The position numbers were made by a program, and so were the translations under genes. Shown here in pieces: positions 35,008-42,835 of a DNA stretch of 64,000 nt. The notes beneath the pieces are model-generated. The model had not been told where the DNA came from. It saw only the letters and a list, made by a program, of their open reading frames with translations, and searched no databases. How positions within the stretch are numbered: the stretch's first letter is position 1; every line of letters starts with the position of its first letter. This stretch comes from Pedobacter ginsenosidimutans (GTDB lineage: Bacteria > Bacteroidota > Bacteroidia > Sphingobacteriales > Sphingobacteriaceae): the NCBI RefSeq assembly GCF_001442625.1, contig NZ_LMZQ01000003.1, positions 372,001 through 436,000 on the forward strand, in the 5' to 3' direction.

Positions 35008-35508
35008 TTACCTTCCAAAAAATTCGTCTTTTTTATCTACTCTGTTCGGATCTTCCAATGGATATTGTTTCAACATCGGGTGAACACCTAAATCGTCCAT
35101 ATTTAAAATACGGCGCAAATCAGGGTGACCTTCAAATTTAACCCCAAAAAAATCATAAGTTTCACGTTCCATCCAGTTGGCACCTTTCCAAACGGTTGTT
35201 GCTGTAGGAATAGTTGGATTTTGTTCTGAAATGAAAACCTTAATCCTAATCCTAACTTTCTCTACCATGTTGTGCAAATGGTAAACCACTGCAATACCAT
35301 GATCTTTGCCAGGATAATGAACCGCTGTAATATCGGTTAAGAAATTAAAACTTAAATCGTTTTTAAGGAACGATAATACATTGATGATAACATCTTTGGT
35401 GGTTGCAAAAGTTAACAAACCATAAGGTTCAGAAACTCCTGTTACCTTTTCGCCAAACTTATCGCTAAGTTTTGCCAGAATATTATTATTTAGCGTCGTT
35501 TCTTCCAT
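35008..35508 (-). CDS. nuoC: NADH-quinone oxidoreductase subunit C
   Basis: A 166-residue 30-kDa-type subunit. The W-K-G-A-N-W-M-E-R-E-T-Y-D-F-F-G-V-K-F-E-G-H-P-D-L-R-R-I-L segment near 117-145 is the family signature, followed by Y-P-L-E-D-P. Its start codon overlaps the nuoB stop by one base. Confidence 0.96.
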   Translation of the reverse strand: MEETTLNNNILAKLSDKFGEKVTGVSEPYGLLTFATTKDVIINVLSFLKNDLSFNFLTDITAVHYPGKDHGIAVVYHLHNMVEKVRIRIKVFISEQNPTIPTATTVWKGANWMERETYDFFGVKFEGHPDLRRILNMDDLGVHPMLKQYPLEDPNRVDKKDEFFGR

Positions 35509-36050
35509 TATTTAATGCCGTATTGACCTAAAAGTTCTTTGTAATAATCAGAATTTCTTCTCCTACCCGATTCGCTTTTCACTAAATCCTGAATACGCTG
35601 AAAACCATCTAAAATGGCTTCAGGTCTTGGCGGACAACCCGGAACGTAAACATCAACCGGAATAACCTCATCAATACCTTGCAATACGGAATAAGTATCG
35701 AAAATACCACCACTACTTGCGCAGGCACCAACAGCCATTACCCAACGTGGCTCTGCCATTTGGATATAAACCTGTTTTAATACCGGAGCCATCTTTTTAG
35801 CGATAGTACCCATAACCATTAAAACATCAGCCTGACGGGGAGAAAAGCTTAAGCGTTCGGCACCGAAACGACCAAGATCGTAGTGAGAACCCATGGTTGC
35901 CATAAACTCGATTCCACAACAAGAAGTTGCAAAAGGTAAAGGCCATAATGAATTTGAGCGGGCCAAACCAATCACTTTATCAAGAGAAGTGGCAAAAAAG
36001 CCAGATCCTTCTATTCCTGGAGGCGCATCAACTATATTAATTTCACTCAT
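35508..36050 (-). CDS. nuoB: NADH-quinone oxidoreductase subunit B
   Basis: A 180-residue subunit holding cluster N2, with tandem Cys 44-45, Cys 110 and Cys 139. The ATG at 36050 (M-S-E-I-N) is chosen over an upstream in-frame start at 36095, because the extra 15 residues are not family-like. It follows nuoA after about 210 bp, which contain a repeat tract. Confidence 0.96.
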   Translation of the reverse strand: MSEINIVDAPPGIEGSGFFATSLDKVIGLARSNSLWPLPFATSCCGIEFMATMGSHYDLGRFGAERLSFSPRQADVLMVMGTIAKKMAPVLKQVYIQMAEPRWVMAVGACASSGGIFDTYSVLQGIDEVIPVDVYVPGCPPRPEAILDGFQRIQDLVKSESGRRRNSDYYKELLGQYGIK

Positions 36051-36190
36051 GTTTATAAACAAAAAATGCTCATCCCTTTGCAGAATGAGCAACAAATTTA
36101 CAATATTTTAAAGGCAAACAAACTAGCTTTACTCGATTTAGAACCTTTCTAAATAACCAAAACAGCTATGAGTTAGTGTAAGTGGTACAC

Positions 36191-36262
36191 ATTCAGTTTC
36201 AGTTGGCATTTTTCAGTTTACAGTTTATAAACCGAGAACTATTAACGGCCAATTGATAACTG
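36191..36262. repeat. Degenerate inverted tract in the nuoA-nuoB gap (CAGTTT words)
   Basis: TTCAGTTTCAGTTGGCA and TTTCAGTTTACAGTTTA on the left are mirrored by GAGAACTATTAACGGCCAAT and TGATAACTG on the right. It ends just before the nuoA stop codon. Confidence 0.6.
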
Positions 36263-36263
36263 C

Positions 36264-36635
36264 CTAATTCCAGTCTAAGACTTTTTTCTTGATTACGTAG
36301 ATAAAGCCTAACAACAATGTACCCATGAAAATGAACATTTCGATCATTCCGTCCATCCGTAATGTACGGAAATTAACCGCCCAAGGATACATAAAGATAA
36401 CCTCTACATCAAACAGTACAAATAAGATGGCTACTACAAAATATTTGATAGAGAAAGGCTGACGTGCATTACCTACTGATTTAATACCGGCCTCAAAAGT
36501 TTCTAACTTATCGCTTGTTTTACGTTTTGGACCTAAAAAGTGGGTAGCAACTAATGTGGTCACCACAAAACCTAAAGCAACAATTACTTGAAATATAATT
36601 GGTAAAAAATCTATAGAGGAACTTTGCGCTTGCAT
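36264..36635 (-). CDS. nuoA: NADH-quinone oxidoreductase subunit A
   Basis: A 123-residue protein with three transmembrane helices. The loop with F-E-A-G-I (Glu-Cys/Ala-Gly type) and the F-L-F-D-V-E-V-I-F-like helix (V-L-F-D-V-E-V-I-F) are NuoA features. The ATG at 36635 is chosen, because the longer frame begins with a TTG that belongs to the -7 promoter box. It is the first gene of the operon. Confidence 0.94.
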   Translation of the reverse strand: MQAQSSSIDFLPIIFQVIVALGFVVTTLVATHFLGPKRKTSDKLETFEAGIKSVGNARQPFSIKYFVVAILFVLFDVEVIFMYPWAVNFRTLRMDGMIEMFIFMGTLLLGFIYVIKKKVLDWN

Positions 36636-36653
36636 AATTTTTATTTTGTGATG

Positions 36654-36685
36654 CAAAAGTAAAAGAAAAAGGCAGAGTAACCAAA
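36654..36685 (-). promoter_or_regulatory. nuo operon promoter
   Basis: On the minus strand the -7 box TACTTTTG lies at 36661-36654 and TTTG at 36685-36682 is spaced by 20 bases, which fits the Bacteroidota promoter pattern. The TTTG element lies inside the loop/stem of the preceding terminator. Confidence 0.7.
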
Positions 36686-36692
36686 CTCTGCC
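36661..36692 (-). terminator. Terminator of the exbB-TPR operon, just before nuoA
   Basis: GGCAGAGT at 36671-36678 pairs with ACTCTGCC at 36685-36692 around a six-base loop. Read on the minus strand, TTTTTCTTTT follows the stem. Confidence 0.88.
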
Positions 36693-36717
36693 TTTTCTAA
36701 ATTATTTAACTTTTTAA

Positions 36718-38439
36718 TTATTTGCCTTTACCTTTTGTTTTTGGAGCAGCTGCAGGTGACTGCAATTCTTTAAGCTTGGCTGCTGCAAAAGGACCCTGCG
36801 GGTCTAACGCTATACTTTTATTCAAATAATCTATAGCTTTTGCTTTATCTTTATCAGCATAATAAGCACCTAGATAATCGTAAGATTCTACAAGGTTTGT
36901 TTTATTGGTTGCTTGTTCTTCAGGTTTAACTAGGCTAATGTATTTTTCAAAATATGGAATAGACGCATATTTTGGGTTCGCCTTATCTTCTAAAAGATTA
37001 GCAATCCTCGCCCTTGTAAAATAACCCAAAGCAAACTCTGGAGAAACTTTATTTAAGTGACTCAATGCTGAATCGGCCTCAATCAATGCTGCTGTATTTA
37101 AAGGTTTTTTATCTTTTTGAGCAAAGTACCCTTCCAAGAATCTTGTTTGTCCTACATAGTAATAGTTAGTTAATGAGCCTTTACCATTTGGATTGTACTT
37201 AATTGCTAATGTATAAATCTCTGCAGCCTTACCATATTTTTTGGCTTTATACAAAGCTAAACCAGCTTCAGCTAAAGCATCAGCGTTAGTAGAATCCATT
37301 TTAGCCGCCTCTATAATATTAAGAACACCTAAGCTATCTTGGCCAGCTTTCAATTGTGCTTTACCTAAATAAAGATAATCGTTACCTAAAATCTTTGTTT
37401 TGTCCTTTTCCTTTGCAAAAAAATCAGTTAAGCTCGTTAATGCCTGAGGATAGTTTCCATTTTCATAAGCTGCCCACCCTTTCATCCTTGAAACGATAGT
37501 ACCTTTAGGATCGTTCGCAGGAACTTGTAAAGAAGTAGCCACTTGCTCTAATGTTTTATAATCTTTAGCATAAAATAAGAATTGAGCATAACGCAATTGA
37601 GACTCTAAAGATTTATCCGTTAAATCCATGTATTTTTTATAATTCTCAATCGCTTTTGCTGCTTTTTCTTTATCAACACCAAAGCTACTCCATTGTAAGT
37701 ATAACTCACCTAACTCGCGGTAAGCAGGGCCATAGTTTGCATCAGCAGCAATTACATCTTGCAACTCTTTTTCACCTTCAGGAAAGGCCCTAGATTCTTT
37801 GTACATTTTACCAATCTGCGTTTTAGCTCTTCTGTTATTTGGATCTACATCACCAACACGCATATAAGGGCCTAATGCCTCTGAATTTTTTTTCTGTAAT
37901 GCATAGGCATCACCTTGTGCCAAGAAAACTTCTGCATCCTTATCTTTAGAATCTAATTCATCAGCTTTGGTAATGTTAGCCAAAGCATTAGTAAAATCTG
38001 GTTTAGATACATCATCACTAGGCTTATCCTGAGCTAAATACGCTTTACCGATATACAAATAAGTTTTGTAATCTTTTGGCGCCAAAGCTACAGCTTTGTC
38101 GAAGTTTGTTTTAGCAGAAGTTGGGTTATTAGATAACATATCTGCTTCACCTAAACCAATTAAGTTTAAGTTGTTTTTTGGATCAGCGGTAATACCTTTG
38201 GTAAATACAGCTCTGGCCGAGTCAATATAACCGGTTTTTAAGTAAACCAAACCAAGATTGTAATAGTTATTACCATCTGATGCTTTTGAGCTCACCAATG
38301 ACTTAAGCATTGATGATGCTTTCTGATACTGCTCCGCGTCGATGGCTTTTTTCGCGTCATTTAAATCTTGAGCAAAAACTGCAGAACCCATCAACACCAA
38401 ACCTACATTTAAGGTTATTGCTTTCTTTAAAATTTTCAT
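36718..38439 (-). CDS. Secreted tetratricopeptide-repeat protein
   Basis: A 573-residue protein with a signal peptide (cleavage near S-A-V-F-A-Q, about residue 23) followed by TPR-like helical pairs along most of its length (Y-Y-N-L-G-L-V-Y-L-K-T-G-Y and similar). It ends in a Lys/Gly-rich tail (K-T-K-G-K-G-K). It is the last gene of the exbB-exbD-tonB operon, so it may be a periplasmic scaffold for TonB-dependent uptake. No enzyme motif is seen. Confidence 0.85.
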   Translation of the reverse strand: MKILKKAITLNVGLVLMGSAVFAQDLNDAKKAIDAEQYQKASSMLKSLVSSKASDGNNYYNLGLVYLKTGYIDSARAVFTKGITADPKNNLNLIGLGEADMLSNNPTSAKTNFDKAVALAPKDYKTYLYIGKAYLAQDKPSDDVSKPDFTNALANITKADELDSKDKDAEVFLAQGDAYALQKKNSEALGPYMRVGDVDPNNRRAKTQIGKMYKESRAFPEGEKELQDVIAADANYGPAYRELGELYLQWSSFGVDKEKAAKAIENYKKYMDLTDKSLESQLRYAQFLFYAKDYKTLEQVATSLQVPANDPKGTIVSRMKGWAAYENGNYPQALTSLTDFFAKEKDKTKILGNDYLYLGKAQLKAGQDSLGVLNIIEAAKMDSTNADALAEAGLALYKAKKYGKAAEIYTLAIKYNPNGKGSLTNYYYVGQTRFLEGYFAQKDKKPLNTAALIEADSALSHLNKVSPEFALGYFTRARIANLLEDKANPKYASIPYFEKYISLVKPEEQATNKTNLVESYDYLGAYYADKDKAKAIDYLNKSIALDPQGPFAAAKLKELQSPAAAPKTKGKGK

Positions 38440-38517
38440 CGGATATTCTGTTTTTTATTTAATAAAAATGAAGTGTCTCTTTAGATTTACTTCGTGGTTC
38501 AATTTATAATTTTTAAT

Positions 38518-39423
38518 TTAATTTCCTTTAGTCAGGTTAATTTGTCTTGGCATTAATTTATGCGGGCCAAGTCCAGATTTAAGTACAATCAATTGTCCCC
38601 TCTGACTTCTTAACCATGTTGCAAATCCTGTGCCTAAACCATCTCTTCCCTCGCAATCTATAATATTTATATTTCTTAAGAAAGGATAAACACCGTTGAT
38701 TAAGTTCTCTTGAGTTGGTTTATAGAACTGATCGTCTCCTACCTTGCCTTTTACATTCTTTACGCCCAGCACTTTTATCTGAGATAAGTATTCACTCATC
38801 TCTGTATCTTTGTTAGCGATCCAATTCACGCCCAAAATACCAATAAAATTTTTATCTTCTGCAATAAGTTTAATTACTTCTTTGCTAGAATTTTTAGAGT
38901 AAACACCTGTAGCTGGAAATTGGCTGATATGGGCCAACTCTTTAAAATATTGAAAGGTACTTGAATAAGCGTTATCAAAGACCAATTTTTTATCTGATTT
39001 CTTCCCCTGTAATATATCAATCACCTCTTTAACGTTAATTGTACTATCGATATTGCCCTGATTGGTAATTAAAGCAATACCATCAATGGCAAAACGAGAA
39101 GAGTTGATTTTAATATTACGCTGGTTATAATACTTTTCTTCTGCTTTGGTTAATAACCTTGGTAAAACAATTACCCTTACACTATCATTAAGAAAGGCAG
39201 GCAATAATTTTTCTTCAGGTTTTACTGTTGTCTGAAATTTTGCGTCCGGATAATCCAAACTAAAAATATCGATCTGATCTTGAACAATCGGTCCAACACT
39301 TTCATCAACCAATATTTTTAAGGTACCGCTTGTTCTGGTTTCTTTAACTGCATCGGCTTTATTTTTACGTTTGCAGGATACAAGTAAAGCTAATACACAA
39401 AATATTAAAAGGAAATTTTTCAT
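38518..39423 (-). CDS. PstS-like substrate-binding lipoprotein
   Basis: A 301-residue lipoprotein with lipobox L-L-V-S-C near 14-18. The rest resembles periplasmic phosphate-binding (PBP-like) domains: G-T-L-K-I-L-V-D-E-S-V, then I-A-L-I-T-N and a late N-G-V-Y-P-F-L-R. The ATG at 39423 is chosen over a frame starting 87 bases earlier, because it gives a proper lipoprotein signal. No phosphate ABC genes are near. Its place in a TonB operon suggests an accessory role rather than ABC transport. Confidence 0.8.
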   Translation of the reverse strand: MKNFLLIFCVLALLVSCKRKNKADAVKETRTSGTLKILVDESVGPIVQDQIDIFSLDYPDAKFQTTVKPEEKLLPAFLNDSVRVIVLPRLLTKAEEKYYNQRNIKINSSRFAIDGIALITNQGNIDSTINVKEVIDILQGKKSDKKLVFDNAYSSTFQYFKELAHISQFPATGVYSKNSSKEVIKLIAEDKNFIGILGVNWIANKDTEMSEYLSQIKVLGVKNVKGKVGDDQFYKPTQENLINGVYPFLRNINIIDCEGRDGLGTGFATWLRSQRGQLIVLKSGLGPHKLMPRQINLTKGN

Positions 39424-39431
39424 TGAGCTGA

Positions 39432-39659
39432 TTAGTCGCGCCTCCCAAGGCTTAAAAGTCTTACAAATGCATAAATAATTAAGAAAATACCGATTGCGAT
39501 GCGGCCCCATTGTGGAATAGTGCTTAAACGCAGGGCAATTGGTTCGTAAAATATAAATGCAAAGCCCAATACCACATAAAAAACGAACATGACAAGGCCT
39601 AAAATGAGCAAAAACCGCTGTTTAGGCGATTTTTGCTTAAAAATATCAAAATTTAACAT
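39432..39659 (-). CDS. Small two-helix membrane protein
   Basis: A 75-residue protein with two hydrophobic segments (about 17-38 and 50-68). No family is recognised. It lies 6 bp after tonB and 8 bp before the PstS-like gene, so it belongs to the same transcript. Confidence 0.72.
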   Translation of the reverse strand: MLNFDIFKQKSPKQRFLLILGLVMFVFYVVLGFAFIFYEPIALRLSTIPQWGRIAIGIFLIIYAFVRLLSLGRRD

Positions 39660-39665
39660 CTACTA

Positions 39666-40484
39666 TTAGTTCAATGTAAAGTTAACGTTGATGTTATATT
39701 TTACCCTTACCGGCTTACCATTTTGGATACCTGGGTTCCAACGTGGACTAGCTTTCAATACACGGATGGCTTCTTCATCAGTTCCGCTACCCAAACCGCG
39801 GGTAACAGTGATATCTGTTAATTTACCATCTTTTTCAACAACGAAAGATAAAAATACTTTACCCTGAACGTTGTTCTCTTGTGCCATTGGCGGGTACTTT
39901 ATTGCTTTACTTAAGTATCCATAAAACTTAGAGATACCTCCAGGGAATTCTGGTTGTTTTTCGATACTAACAAAGTCGTAAACTTTATTATCATCAACCG
40001 CAACAGCAGCTTCTCTTTTTGGTCCCTCACCAACTGGTTCAGCAATGTTAATCTCTGCAGTTGGATCACCTTTAATATCTCTCTGCCCTGGATCTGCTTC
40101 CTTCAACTTTTCAACCGTAGGTGGTTCATCACGAACCTCAATATCTGGTTTTACAATTGGAGGTGGCATTTTCACCTGGTCAACTTTTGGTGGAGGTGGC
40201 TCTACCGGTGGTGGTGGCGGTGTTTTAGGGTCTACTGGTGGTGGTGGCGCTAAAATTACTTCTTGTGCTTTTAATTGCTCATCTTCATGATCCATTGAGC
40301 CTTGAATCAGGCTATAGATTTTAGGAGAGAAAAATAACACAATAAATATAATAGAGCCGATAATTAATGCTTTTGAGGTGTTGGCACCATTGCTTTTACG
40401 CAATTGATATGCACCATAGGTTTTGTTTTTATCTGCAAAAACCACTTCAAGCCATTCTTTTCTGAATATATCTAACTTCGACAT
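39666..40484 (-). CDS. tonB: TonB energy transducer
   Basis: A 272-residue TonB. A membrane helix (about 38-54) follows a cytoplasmic N-terminus. A Pro-rich spacer (about 80-110) spans the periplasm, and the C-terminal TonB domain (about 180-272) has Y-P-x-x-A-x-x-x-x-x-x-G-x-V, seen here as Y-P-P-M-A-Q-E-N-N-V-Q-G-K-V. It couples the proton-driven ExbB/ExbD motor to outer membrane receptors. It is in an operon with exbB and two exbD genes. Confidence 0.93.
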   Translation of the reverse strand: MSKLDIFRKEWLEVVFADKNKTYGAYQLRKSNGANTSKALIIGSIIFIVLFFSPKIYSLIQGSMDHEDEQLKAQEVILAPPPPVDPKTPPPPPVEPPPPKVDQVKMPPPIVKPDIEVRDEPPTVEKLKEADPGQRDIKGDPTAEINIAEPVGEGPKREAAVAVDDNKVYDFVSIEKQPEFPGGISKFYGYLSKAIKYPPMAQENNVQGKVFLSFVVEKDGKLTDITVTRGLGSGTDEEAIRVLKASPRWNPGIQNGKPVRVKYNINVNFTLN

Positions 40485-40502
40485 AACTATTGGTTTTACT
40501 GA

Positions 40503-41009
40503 TTATAAAATTCCTTTTTCTTTCATGAACTGCTTCTCATTGTCAAGGATGTTATCATCATCGATCTGACGAACCTTAACTTTAAGAATTTCCAACTCAT
40601 CCATCATATCTACAAAGTTTTGGAATGTAGAACCTGATGTTGGTTTTACCAGTACAACAAAGTCTCCAGCAACGCCTGAGGCATCAGCTGCTTTTCTATT
40701 TTTAACAATAGCATCTTCGATTTGTGAACCAGATTCTATCGTTGGTGCGCTTTCGCCAGCTACTCCCATGTACCATGCTACCTTATTGCTTTTACCCAAC
40801 AAAATAGTCATTGTTTTACTTGCTTTCAGCTCCAATCTGTTCTCAGGTAACTTTTCGTTTTTATCTGGCTTTGCAATATCCATCGCTTGAGGCGTAGAGA
40901 TTACTGTTGTTAAGATAAAGAATGTTACCAAAAGAAACATTAGATCCACCATCGGAGTCATATCAACCCTTGGGGTGGCTTTCTTCCCGCCTGTGTTTAA
41001 TTCTGCCAT
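40503..41009 (-). CDS. exbD: ExbD-type biopolymer transport protein (second copy)
   Basis: A 168-residue protein with one membrane helix near 20-42. The motor aspartate is in M-T-P-M-V-D-L-M-F-L-L-V-T-F-F-I-L (Asp near 22). The periplasmic domain follows. It lies 3 bp after another exbD gene. Confidence 0.92.
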   Translation of the reverse strand: MAELNTGGKKATPRVDMTPMVDLMFLLVTFFILTTVISTPQAMDIAKPDKNEKLPENRLELKASKTMTILLGKSNKVAWYMGVAGESAPTIESGSQIEDAIVKNRKAADASGVAGDFVVLVKPTSGSTFQNFVDMMDELEILKVKVRQIDDDNILDNEKQFMKEKGIL

Positions 41010-41012
41010 TTC

Positions 41013-41627
41013 TTATTTCTTTTTAGCTTCAGAGTTGGTAACCAATAAAAACTTGTTTACACTTTGTTTCTGAAGTACATCAATAATCTTTTTAACTACC
41101 GGATATTCTTCTTTTGCATCGCCTTTAATACTGATACGCATATCCTGATTATTAATCTCTTTAGTTGCTTTACGGGCATTTAATACCCATGAATTTAACT
41201 GATTGTCAGTCGAATCTGAAGGTATGCCAGGTTGTACCCCTGGTTTCATACGGTCAGCCCCATTTAAGGCAATAAGAGATTTTAAACTCTGGATCGGAAC
41301 ACCGAAACTTCCTATCGCTGAAAAGCGTTGTATTTCTACTGGAGTGAACGATATTTTGTACTGTTCGCCCATTAGCTCTAATGTTTTCGCTCTTACTTTG
41401 ACCCCTGCTACTTCGAAGAAAACTTTACCCTGCCCAATGGTTAATATCGCATTGTTTTCTACCGGTACCTTAAACTCATACGTAGATGAAGGTGTAGAAA
41501 CGGCTAGTGGTTCTGGTTGCCTTGCTGTAGCAGTTAAGATGAAGAAAGTAAGTAACAACGATGCCACATCACACATGGCGGTCATATCTGTTACTGTACT
41601 TGTTCTTTTAACTTTAATTCTAGGCAT
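41013..41627 (-). CDS. exbD: ExbD-type biopolymer transport protein (first copy)
   Basis: A 204-residue ExbD-like protein with D-M-T-A-M-C-D-V-A-S-L-L-L-T-F-F-I-L (motor Asp near 20). It is longer than the neighbouring copy and unlike it in the periplasmic part. Two unequal ExbD subunits after one ExbB are common in Bacteroidota, and they may form a mixed motor. Confidence 0.9.
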   Translation of the reverse strand: MPRIKVKRTSTVTDMTAMCDVASLLLTFFILTATARQPEPLAVSTPSSTYEFKVPVENNAILTIGQGKVFFEVAGVKVRAKTLELMGEQYKISFTPVEIQRFSAIGSFGVPIQSLKSLIALNGADRMKPGVQPGIPSDSTDNQLNSWVLNARKATKEINNQDMRISIKGDAKEEYPVVKKIIDVLQKQSVNKFLLVTNSEAKKK

Positions 41628-41706
41628 AATATTTTTTTACTAGTTTTAATAATGATGATCTTTTTTCCGGTTTTCCATAAAGCCGGTAAAAATTTTTTCA
41701 AAATTC

Positions 41707-42537
41707 TTATTTATGCGAACTAGCGTATGTTTGAACGATGCTGAAACCAGCCTCATCGATAGCGTAAGTTAACTTGTCGATTTTAGAAGTTAATACGTTA
41801 TACATGATAATTGCCACAGTAGAAACCAAGATACCTGTTGCAGTGTTGATCAATGCCTCAGAGATACCTACAGCTAATGCTGACTGATCTGGTGCTCCAG
41901 AGTTTGCTAAACCGGCGAATGCACGGATCATACCTGTTACTGTACCCAATAAACCTACCAATGTACCAATTGATACCAAAGTTGCAATTACCGTTAAGTT
42001 TTGCTCTAACATTGGCATTTCCAAAGCTGTAGCTTCTTCAACCTCTTTTTGGATTGCAACGATTGATTGCTCAACATCCATATTGGTATCTGCTTCAACT
42101 TCACTGTATTTTTTCAAGCCAGATTTAATTACGTTAGCAACTGAACCTTCTTGTTTATCACACTCAGCTTTTGCAGCTTCGATGTTACCTGCGCTTAATA
42201 AACCTTGTACTTTGCGAATGAAAGTATCTAAGCTAGATTTTCCACTTGCTTTACCAATAACGATGAAACGTTCGATAGAGAATACAATTACTACTAATAG
42301 TAATCCAACTAAGATCGCTACGATAGGACCTCCTTTGTAAGCTGTTCCAAGATAGTTACCAGGTAATGGTAATTTCTCTCTGTCACCATCGATAAAGTTA
42401 CTTCCTTCTCCGAATACGAATCTCCAAACACAGAATCCAATGATAATACAAATTGGAATAACGAATGTTGCAAATACATTTGAAGCACTAGAAGAGCTCT
42501 CTTTTTTAACAGTTGTTGGTTTTGGTGCGTTTGCCAT
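41707..42537 (-). CDS. exbB: ExbB/MotA/TolQ family proton channel
   Basis: A 276-residue protein with three membrane helices (about 22-40, 72-92 and 190-245). The conserved L-G-L-L-G-T-V-T-G-M-I-R-A-F and I-S-E-A-L-I-N-T-A-T-G-I-L-V segments line the proton path. It is the first gene of the TonB operon. A promoter is visible upstream. Confidence 0.93.
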   Translation of the reverse strand: MANAPKPTTVKKESSSSASNVFATFVIPICIIIGFCVWRFVFGEGSNFIDGDREKLPLPGNYLGTAYKGGPIVAILVGLLLVVIVFSIERFIVIGKASGKSSLDTFIRKVQGLLSAGNIEAAKAECDKQEGSVANVIKSGLKKYSEVEADTNMDVEQSIVAIQKEVEEATALEMPMLEQNLTVIATLVSIGTLVGLLGTVTGMIRAFAGLANSGAPDQSALAVGISEALINTATGILVSTVAIIMYNVLTSKIDKLTYAIDEAGFSIVQTYASSHK

Positions 42538-42637
42538 TTTTTTTGAAATTTTAGTTTTAGTTCTTGTTTTTAATTTTTAGCTGTTTTTTTCTTTTGTACT
42601 ACACTCAACGTTTCATATCCGAAATTGTTGCGAAAAA

Positions 42638-42667
42638 CAAATTTATAAATTGATTTTAAATTACAAA
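42638..42667 (-). promoter_or_regulatory. Promoter of the exbB-tonB operon
   Basis: On the minus strand TTTG (42667-42664), an 18-base spacer and TAAATTTG (42645-42638) match the Bacteroidota promoter pattern. The leader would be about 95 bases. Confidence 0.7.
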
Positions 42668-42736
42668 TTAATAAATCAATAAGCAATTAAATCGTTACTT
42701 AGAATTTAGTTTCGGTAAATCACCAAGGGTGTATAA

Positions 42737-42764
42737 CAAAAAAATTGCCCCAGCCGAGGCAATT
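42737..42764 (-). terminator. Terminator of pckA
   Basis: AATTGCC at 42743-42749 pairs with GGCAATT at 42758-42764; a run of T follows on the minus strand. The rest of the gap (42538-42835) holds the exbB promoter and nothing else I can name. Confidence 0.8.
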
Positions 42765-42835
42765 CTTTCACAATAAAAACTAAAAAAAAATCGAATTGCA
42801 AATTTTTCGATCAAAAAATGCATTTTAAAGTGCAT

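Noticed and set aside
40045..40290. Gly/Ser-rich + strand frame opposite tonB
   Set aside because: It is the antisense shadow of the Pro-rich codons of TonB.
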